Below, piece after piece: positions 56,537 to 64,000 of a stretch of 64,000 nt of DNA. Each line of letters begins with the position of its first letter. The stretch's first letter is position 1. Origin of the DNA: Suillus spraguei. Its lineage: Eukaryota; Basidiomycota; Agaricomycetes; Boletales; Suillaceae. A model generated the notes under the pieces. That model was not told the DNA's origin. It saw only the letters and a list, made by a program, of their open reading frames with translations, and ran no database searches. Made by a program: the position numbers and the translations under genes. The stretch lies in NCBI GenBank assembly GCA_016800925.1, contig JABCPU010000069.1:124001-188000 (forward strand), given 5' to 3'.

Positions 56537-58130
56537 GTGCGCAACAATTATACATTCTACATACCAGAAATAGATCCCTTTCTCAGATAGGTCAAGTTGT
56601 CACCGTTGAACCCTTTGGCCGGATGTCACGGTGGTGCATGAGGTCAGGTACAGCCGTGCCATGTTTCTAGTGTATGACCGAATACCAACTTGAAAGAAGA
56701 AGTTGAAACGCGTTATTGATGCGATCCAGCGGGCTGACCGGACGAAGGACTCTCCTGTATACCGTCTTTCGTCTGGAAGATGAAGATTCGTAACCAAGGA
56801 ATAGATGATCCCCTTTATGCACTCAACTTGAAGCCGCGGTGCCAAGTTTGATACTCGAACTCCTATTTTAATTTATCTCAACATTCCTGACTCACTTGGG
56901 TTTTTGACCTTCGGTAGAATCCATTATATTCCCTAGTTATGCCTCTCCGTTGTTCGGTCGGTGTCTGTTGTTTCAATTCATTCCTATCACGTGTAGGATT
57001 GTCGGAGGGCCAAAGAATGTTTCTCAGCTATAGAGTTCTTCACACCGTGTAGAATCACAGTTTATACGGGGATTAGGCTGAATTAGCCAGCAGAATGATT
57101 TCCTTCTGTGTCATGTATTCGGGCGCATTAAGAAACCGCCAGATCGGTAGAGGTGGGGAGCCGGAACGAACAAATTGATTGTGCGAATACGTGTGGTAGA
57201 AGCGAGCTGTAGTAACAGACAGGAGAGAAACAGGGTAGACGGCGATGTTGTACAGGACACCGGTGTCTGAGTAAAACTCCAATAAAATTCGTTGGCATCG
57301 ATATTTAGAAAGAACACAAACAACCGGGGATGGCCCAACGCTTGTTGTCGCGCTAGTGACCACAGTAACTATTTATTTATTCGGTGTTAGCATTTAAGGT
57401 GAACGCGTCTGCCCCTCGCTTGACTAAAATGATGAAGAGGCCACGAGTTTCCCAATGGTGTATATGTAATCTGATGTTCCACTATGGTTTCGTACGCTTC
57501 GACATTATAGTTTTTTTTGTACCTAGCCTAGCCCTCAGAGGTTCTCCCCATCACAACTCGGTTGGTATCTGGGTAACATTGTATTCTACATTCTACCGCC
57601 ATCTAAAGTCCAACAAACTTCTACCTGGAGACGAGGACATAAGATTGGTTGGTATCTGGGTAACATTGTATTCTACATTCTACCGCCATCTAAAGTCCAA
57701 TAAACTTCTACCTGGAGACAAGGACATGAGAAAATTCGCTCATGCACGTCGGGCTAATGCGACGATGACACGAAGTCCCAACTCAGTGGTCTCGCGCATT
57801 AGGCATAGAATTGGATTTCCATCATCTAGGACGGAGATTGCACAGCGTGTGCGCCATGCCGACAGCGCCAAGAATATGTGTCATGACGGACAAAGGGTGT
57901 CCATAGATCGTCCATAGGCCCGCGAGAATTACAATTCGATTGTTTCAAACTTGAAAGCGGTTTCACGTATCTAGAAACGTTTTTCAAACAGCACAAAATC
58001 TTGCCTTCTTACTGATAGAACCTTTAACTGACTGCGGACTAAGCACAAGCGTTTGTGCTGCATCTACACGGACAAGGATGCCGCGGTGATAAGATAGATA
58101 GCAAGGTAACGCGGAGAAATTCCACGACTC
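56537..58130. other. 1.6-kb gene-poor region with an 87-bp tandem duplication
   Basis: No gene recognised. A plus frame at 57384-57917 spans the tandem duplication but resembles no family; a minus frame at 57073-57363 has hydrophobic patches only. Left end: 3' flank of the HAD gene. Right end: 3' flank of the SNARE gene. Confidence 0.45.
57561..57734. repeat. 87-bp tandem duplication
   Basis: Two near-identical copies, 57561-57647 and 57648-57734, each starting GTTGGTATCTGGGTAACATT. The unit length is a multiple of three, and the open plus frame repeats VGIWVTLYSTFYRHLKSNK. Few differences between the copies, so the duplication is recent. Confidence 0.9.
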
Positions 58131-59256
58131 TTACACAAGAATGACCGCCAACAATAAAGCAACTAATACAATTATAAGGATAGTTATACACCATCCCGAC
58201 TTCGTTTCTATTCCGGAACGTCAGTATGTCATAACAACAACATAGCCAGCTCAAACTTGCCTTCTGTGTCTCGTACAAATTTCCTCATTCTTCGCATCGC
58301 ATTTGATAGTTTGGAATCAGTCCGGTCAACATTTGCTTCAAGATCATCAAGCATTCTGGTCAAAATCTTAGCATGAACTAGCGGCAGCGGATAACATAAC
58401 TTACTCGACATGCTCGCCAATCTCATGTCCCATCAGGCCTGCTTGTTGAGCTAGAGTATTTAAAGTCCCTGATATTGAATCCATGGCACGATCCTGCTCC
58501 TGAAGTAATAACTTTCGCATGTTTTTGTCGGTCTCCCCCTCTCTTAAAATGAACACGAGAACCTACTTGTTGTTCTTCATGAGCCCACTTTGCCTGCTCA
58601 TCATCGGGCTCTCCTGACTGCGAGCCAGGTACTGATTGTAAAGGAGACCGTGAGCCACTGCCAGTGGGTAACGATGATTGTGACTGAAGGGGAATGGATG
58701 GTGATTTCCCTCCAGACGGCAACTAATGAACCGTCAGAAGCTGCATATTTAGCATAAATAAGTACCAACACTTCGACCTTCGACGTCCGCCCTCATACTC
58801 TGTCCTTAGGTTGGTCATCTTAGTTAGGATGAGTATGCTTCAAGCAACTTATGACGAACCTCAATTTCACGACGTACGCGACCCACATATTTCCGCCGTT
58901 CAGAAACTTCTGCATCATCTAGCCCGAAATATCTAGGACCTGTGTCCTCCACCATCCTGAGAGGGATAAGTTTCTTGGACTGCGGACTATCATCCCTGCT
59001 TACTTGACGCTCTCTTCTAAATCCTCTAAGTCTGTGTACAGAGCAGCAAGCGTAGCTTTCAACTGCACTCTCATGTCAACTTTTCGTTCGAAGAGCGTGT
59101 CAAGGATAATCTCACTTCATTTCGAGCCAACACAAGCTCTTCACTCCCATCCCGAGCGAGGCTGCGGATTCGCAGGAACGAAGAACGTAACGTCGACGCT
59201 GTCTGGAGCGAAGATTGTATTTCCCGCTGGACTTCATGATATGGGTCGGTCGACAT
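58131..59256 (-). CDS. TLG1: Tlg1/syntaxin-6 type Qc-SNARE
   Basis: The start at 59256 gives MSTDPYHEVQREIQSSLQTA and RSSFLRIRSLARDGSEELVL, the syntaxin-6/Tlg1 N-terminal three-helix part. Later exons give KMVEDTGPRYFGLDD, a Ser/Pro-rich linker (SQSSLPTGSGSRSPLQSV), and the SNARE motif QEQDRAMDSISGTLNTLAQQ, then AGLMGHEIGEHV, MLDDLEANVDRTDSKLSNAM and RRMRKFVRDTE. The last exon (58207-58131) encodes KSGWCITILIIVLVALLLAV, the C-terminal membrane anchor, and ends ILV. It reaches the anchor frame only through a GC-AG intron (58260-58208). Family knowledge: Tlg1 acts in endosome-to-Golgi fusion. At the usual zero-layer position the sequence reads His (GEHVEML) where the family has Gln. Its 3' side faces a gene-poor region. 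Confidence 0.88.
58208..58260 (-). other. TLG1: Predicted GC-AG intron in the SNARE gene
   Basis: On the minus strand the exon ends GAA G at 58261, the intron starts GCAAGT at 58260 and ends AATAG at 58208, and the next exon starts AA ACG AAG. The joined frame gives EETKSGWC and the TM anchor. The nearby GT donor (GTTTGA) would not enter this frame. Confidence 0.75.
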
Positions 59257-59699
59257 GGTGGTAATGAAATTCAATGAATGTAACAGGTCTGGTATTCGAT
59301 TGACACTCGAGTCTGTGCGGATACATTCAAGTTTGCGCAACTAAGACCAAATTTCAAATCTTGAGTTGCTTTGTCATATCAACATTGGTGTGACACATGT
59401 CACGGTGACCATCGATATCAACAGAAATGCCAGCAACTTGAAGTTCTTCAACTCGTTCTCGTCGTTACTCTACGTGTGTGTCATGCCGCCCAGAAAGAAA
59501 TTTGCTGCAAGTTTAGATGGCCAAAGTCAGTGTTGGCTGATATAGTATATTCATTGCTTGTTCCATGTCTTGCTTCTTGGTACTATACAGTGATTCACCT
59601 TCATCATAGTACTATCGTTGGGCCAGAGTTGCAAATTCTGACGACCTCATTTTCATACCTCATTGTTTGCTACACATTAAGATGAGAAAAATACATGGA
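59257..59699. other. Region upstream of the SNARE gene
   Basis: No gene recognised; probably the SNARE promoter region. Confidence 0.4.
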
Positions 59700-61190
59700 A
59701 CTATAGTTACATGTGTCAGTAAGATAATTCTAATTCACCATTATTAGCAGCAAGTTCAATGTGATTGGCATTACCATTAAGTATACACGGAGTTTCTGGA
59801 AACAGAAGGAAATGAGCAGATACTAGAAAACGAGGACAGTGAAACACTGTCACCACCTTGAAGGCCAGACATGGAGGATTGGAGACAGGAGTCTCATCTT
59901 CCCACAAAACGGCGGCCATGCAGCAATGCAGTTCATCCCAAACATAACATCGAGACCTCACGCGACCTCGAACTCGACATCGGTAGTGAGAGCACGGCAA
60001 TAAATCACTGAGGCCATGGGGATTTCAGCGAAACGCGAACTTGGGCCCAAATGGCTGAGCGAACGAGCAATCGAAGAAGACGAGAGAAGAATACCATTCA
60101 AGGGCAAGAGCAACAGACGCAGGAAGACAATCGATTTGAATGATGTGCCAGTGGTAAAACACGATATAACCCACTCCCTTATGGTAGCGGGAATAAATCT
60201 ACATGATACATTAGCACAGGGTGTTCAGAAACCAATGCAAGCACTTACCTTACTAGGAAGGTTCCGAGAAGTGGAAGCCTTGGAAGTAGAGCACGATCGT
60301 CTGGCTTTCCATAGAGCAGCAGTCTTCGTACGAATCTCTGCTCTCTTCTGCACACAACGGGGGCAACGAGGGTCAGTACAGATACGGACAAAGTTTGCAA
60401 GCCATCATGATAATATTGATCGTCGTAATGAGACCATACATGATTGTCATGCTGTCTCAAAGCCATATGGGATGCGGCAGAAGGAGAAAAGACAGTGGGA
60501 ATATCCCTCAGGCTAGATAGACCGGTCGAAATGTCTGTTAAGAATTATACCAACTGTCGGTAGTAGGAATGCGCGCAGGACCAGATGTCAACTCCACGGT
60601 GACCCCATTATGATTGGAAACAAAACGCAGCACAATGCAGTCATGCAGAAAAGACGATAGCACGGAGAAATCTCGACTCATCGTTAACACAAATAACAGT
60701 AGGAATATCAGTGAAGGGTCCAATGACTTGATAACAACTAAAGGCACAGTCGACGATTAAGATCAACATACGCAGTGAGAAACACAACACCAACTACTGT
60801 CACAGCGGGAATGAATCCGAATGATAGATTCATTCGCCACCAATGTTGTGATATTAATAGTAATGCTCGCCAGTAGCTGGGGATCTACCTCAGTGAGCAC
60901 GGCGCGCGTCACCGCAGACTGGTGTAGAACTGATTTGTGGTTCACATGACAGGACCATAGCGTGAATAAATGCATACCAATAAAGTTCGGAACAAACATT
61001 GGTCGGACTTCAAAATAAGTTGCGGCATATCGGCAAATCGAACCGTAACCCATCGTCCACCATATCGTCACTACTACCCCGATCGCTTAGTTCTACTCCC
61101 GATGGGAGTGAAGGATCCGCGCCCCGTAGTGCACGCAGCCTGCCGTTCGGATTTCAAGCGCTCATATCCGGATCATTGTGGGTTATATAT
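59700..61190 (-). other. Unrecognised region, possibly a decayed membrane-protein gene
   Basis: On the minus strand, short hydrophobic reads recur: MNLSFGFIPAVTVVGVVFLT (about 60830), CYQVIGPFTDIPTVICVNDE (about 60740) and TIMYGLITTINIIMMACKL (about 60450), separated by possible GT-AG introns and by stops. Short similar blocks repeat, for example GCGGGAAT near 60189 and 60810. I could not assemble an intact gene or name a family. It could be a decayed 7TM gene or repeat debris next to the retrotransposon. Confidence 0.3.
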
Positions 61191-61199
61191 ATCGTAGTC

Positions 61200-61718
61200 A
61201 CGAGTCTTGTGTCTAGGCACAGCCGGGGCCTCAGACTGCGTTAACACAAAGAGGGGTCGATTAATCGCAGAAAGCGGCCGGGCTATGCCCTTGTATTAGC
61301 ACAATGTGTTCAATGCAGTACAGATGACCGGGAACATATTCACTTACAGATTCTAGGTTGATTCTAGGCCAGTCAGAGCCGCACAGGTACCATTCCCGAG
61401 CTCCAGGCCTGTCTGGAACCGACGTCATATGCCCGCGATGACGATAAACAAGAATTCAGTCCAGTCTTACATAACGATCATAGTACTTACAATATAAATG
61501 ATAAGGAACCTTCTGGAAGCCCGCCGTGGTGGCGGCGGGAAACACTAAGCAGATCAAACAAGGATTAATAGGACAAGACCGTGGATTTCAGAGCGTGATA
61601 CAAATGAGCAGATGATAGTAGGTAAGAGACCTAAGTCTGATCTCGATGGCGTAAAACGTAGTGATATAAATGGGGGAACGTTCACGTGATTGTTGATGTT
61701 GTAAGCACTCGGCTTACA
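61200..61718 (-). repeat. Probable 3' LTR of the Ty3/Gypsy element (far end uncertain)
   Basis: On the minus strand, right after a purine-rich tract (61731-61719, GAGGATGGGAGGG), the sequence begins TGTAAGCC, the usual TG start of an LTR. The first bases form a small inverted repeat, TGTAAGC and GCTTACA, with a five-base loop. TATA-like sequence (ATTTATATCA) lies near 61670. The far end is not defined, because no CA end or target-site duplication could be fixed; about 61200 is a guess. Confidence 0.5.
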
Positions 61719-64000
61719 CCCTCCCATCCTCCGAAGAACCAAGTGTCTCGTTGAATTCTTGAAGAGCGTCTGAACCCTCAACCTCACTTCCTGCTAGCCA
61801 AACGTCTGTTTGTGGTCCGTAACCGCGCCATCGAACGAGGTATTGAAAGCCGCGGCCGCGTGGACGACGATCTAGAATGTGCTCAATCTCCCATTCTTCG
61901 GCACCTGAAGGTGTGATGATTGGTCTTGGTGTTTGTAGCTCGCGGGACGGATAGAGTGTTGTGTCATTGGGTACGTGCTTCTTCAATTCCGAGGCATGGA
62001 AAGTTGAGTGTATGTTAGTATGCGCTGGTAGGTCAAGAGTGTAATTGGAGGACTCAGGGTGCGCTATTATGATCTTGTATGGCCCGTCGAAACGGGGCAT
62101 AAATTTAGCGACCCGTCTGTTATTTCCGGTTGTGTATTCTCGTCGCCGGTGCGCCGTTGAGAGGTATACGAGGTCGCCAACTGTGAATACTGGTTCTTTG
62201 TCTCGGTGAGCGTTTGCTGAGTTCGCTTGACTGATCTTCGCCGCGACAAGCGCGTCGTGTGCGTCTGCTATATCTGATTTCAGCGATATGATGGCTTCGA
62301 GTGCATTGTTGATGTCTGCTGGGAAGTCTTCGCGGATGTCGTGCACTCCTTTTGGTGTCAGTGGAGGCAGCAAACGAGGTGTGCGTCCTAAATGTAAGTG
62401 AAAGTGTGAGTACCCAGTGGATTTATTGACAGTAGACATGAGGTTAAATCTGACGCGCGGTAGCGCATTTACCCAGCCGTTTTGGTGACGGTCTACGAAG
62501 AATCTTAATGCTTCGTTGATACTTTTGTTGGTACGTTCGCTTGCTCCGTCTGTTTGCGGGTGATAGGCCGTTGACATTTTGAGCTTTATTCCCGTTAGGC
62601 GATGCAAGGCTTTCCAAAACTTGCTGGTGAACCATTTGTCGCGGTCGGAGACGATGCTGAGAGGTAGGCCGTTCTCACAATACCACCCATTGAAGAACAA
62701 GTTCGCGATCTCCGGAGCAGTCATGTTCATCCGGCACGGGATGAGTCGAATATCTGCACCGAGCCTATCTGTGATCGTCATGATGGCATCGTATCCGTGC
62801 TCGACGGGAAGGGGTCCAATAAAGTCAATCGCGACCGAATCCCCGCGATCGTCGGGCACCGGTAACGGGTGGAGTGGACCTGGAGATTTAGTAGTTTTGC
62901 TTTTGTTTCTCGCACAATCTGGGCACGCAGGAATGTAACTTTCTTCCAAGTCCCTCCTCATGTTTGGCCAATAGAACGATTCTCGAAGAGCGGCGTACGA
63001 TTTGTCAACTCCGCAGTGACCCAGATCGTCATGTGCCAACCGGAAGACGGTTTCGCGTAGGTGAGTGATGCGTGGTATTACGAGCCTGTTATTGATGTAG
63101 AGTAGTCCATCGCGTTCTTGCAGTCCTGGAAGGGAGCCTGTCAGTTGAGTGAGTCTTTTGCACCAGTGATCACTTTGGTAGCCGTCTTTGATGTCATTGA
63201 GTAGTTTGTTGTCAGAGGTGATGGAAAGGACTATTGCGATGGGTTTTATGTTGTTTCCGATGTTCGACGGCATGTTGATGGTATCGCAAGTGTACGATGG
63301 GATGTCGTCCGTGTCTGCTGGCAATCGGGAGAGTGCGTCGGCTACTGTGTTTTGTTCGCCGGGGATGTATTGAATAGTGAAATCATATTGAGCAAGAAAT
63401 TCTTGCCACCTTGCCTGTCGACGGGACAGCTCTTTTTGAGTCATGAAATTTTCCAAGGTACGATGATCCGTGTAAACGGTGAACGGCGTCCCGAGTAATT
63501 CCACGCGCCATTTCTTCAGTGCTCGGACAATTGCTAGGAGCTCTTTTTCGTGTACAGGGTAGTTTAGTTGTGCATCCCGAAGTTGCATGGAGTCGAAAGC
63601 TACGGGTCGTGCGGTCGTTTGAGTTGGTCCAAAGCTTAACATTCCACCAGTTCGCCAGTCGCTGGCATCACACGTCACGTAGATGTGGTTGTTACCCAGA
63701 TCATCGTGGTCGATGGTTGTCAGGCAGTCTCGGCTGACGACGAGTCTTTTTATGCCGTCGAAGGCTTCTTGGTGACGTTTGGTCCATCCCGGCCATTGAA
63801 GGTCCACACTTTTCATTGTGAGTGGTGTGAGGATGTGGGTATGGTCCGCAAGATTAGGTAGAAATTGTTCGAGGTATCTGACGAGGCCGAGGTAAGAGCG
63901 TACATCATTCGCTGACTTCGGAACAGGCCAGTCGAGGATCCGTTTCACCTTCGATGCGTCTGCTTCGATTCCGGAGGCCGAGATATGATGACCGAGAAAG
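61714..64000 (-). mobile_element. Ty3/Gypsy retrotransposon (chromovirus) pol, 3' part
   Basis: One uninterrupted frame of over 760 codons that runs off the right edge. The visible part starts at the end of reverse transcriptase (FLGHHISASGIEA, then SYLGLVRYLEQFLPNLA). RNase H has its acidic residues (YVTCDASDWRTGG, HEKELLAIVRAL, VYTDHRTLENF). The integrase zinc finger is GHCGVDKSYAALR with CPDCARNK. The DDE core has Asp in VAIDFIGPLPVEHG, Asp in LSIVSDRDKWFTSKF and Glu in DGASERTNKS. A C-terminal chromodomain reads EIEHILDRRPRGRGFQYLVR with WRGYGPQTDVWL, which makes it a chromovirus. The catalytic residues are intact, so the copy could be recent. Gag, protease and the 5' LTR lie beyond the window. 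Confidence 0.93.

Noticed and set aside
57384..57917. Plus-strand open frame of 177 codons
   Set aside because: Its length is helped by the tandem duplication; composition and content resemble no family and no splice context supports it. Reported as a finding, not as a gene.
61554..61787. Minus frame across the LTR edge
   Set aside because: It overlaps the pol 3' end in another frame and lies mostly within the LTR.

Overview
The window looks like a piece of an agaricomycete (mushroom-forming basidiomycete) nuclear chromosome. The evidence is dense genes on both strands, many short introns of about 50-60 bases, basidiomycete-type DUF6533-like membrane proteins, a TEA/ATTS transcription factor, a chromodomain-bearing Ty3/Gypsy element and a fungal nitrate-assimilation cluster. 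All calls come from reading translations and splice signals by eye; no database search was run.

Layout. Positions 1-6000: the 3' end of an actin-interacting protein 1 (WD40) gene, a TENA/THI-4-like protein, a DUF6533-like 7TM gene and a gene for the telomere-capping protein Stn1. 6.0-16.3 kb: mostly gene-poor, interrupted only by a TEA-domain transcription factor on the minus strand (8650-10195). 16.3-20.3 kb: a mitochondrial hotdog-fold thioesterase, ribosomal protein eL8 and the ER translocation protein Sec62. 20.3-22.7 kb: intergenic, with an inverted, internally deleted copy of the 2-3 kb 7TM gene. 22.7-27.0 kb: a mitochondrial TPR protein and the checkpoint clamp loader Rad17. 28.1-34.9 kb: a full-length ABCC (MRP-type) transporter. 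35.2-37.4 kb: a CHCH-domain protein (MIX17/CHCHD2 type) and an mL45/Mba1-like mitochondrial protein.

38.0-50.4 kb is the functional centrepiece: nitrate reductase (niaD), nitrate transporter (nrt2) and nitrite reductase (niiA) side by side, so uptake of nitrate and its reduction to ammonium are encoded together. nrt2 and niaD run on the minus strand, and niiA diverges from nrt2 across a 1.2-kb shared upstream region containing GATA-factor motifs. 50.9-59.3 kb: a SYG1/XPR1-type SPX-EXS phosphate transporter, a haloacid-dehalogenase-like hydrolase and a Tlg1/syntaxin-6 type SNARE. The window ends in an unrecognised, possibly membrane-protein-derived stretch and in a Ty3/Gypsy retrotransposon on the minus strand that runs off the right edge.

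I found no wholly new system. The most specific observations are: two GC-AG introns (in niiA and the SNARE gene) whose use restores the Rieske ligand motif and the membrane anchor, respectively; an inverted segmental duplication of the 7TM gene with its upstream region; a hairpin-forming inverted repeat between niiA and SYG1; a probable His in place of the zero-layer Gln of the SNARE; and a retrotransposon whose pol stop codon overlaps the start of its LTR.
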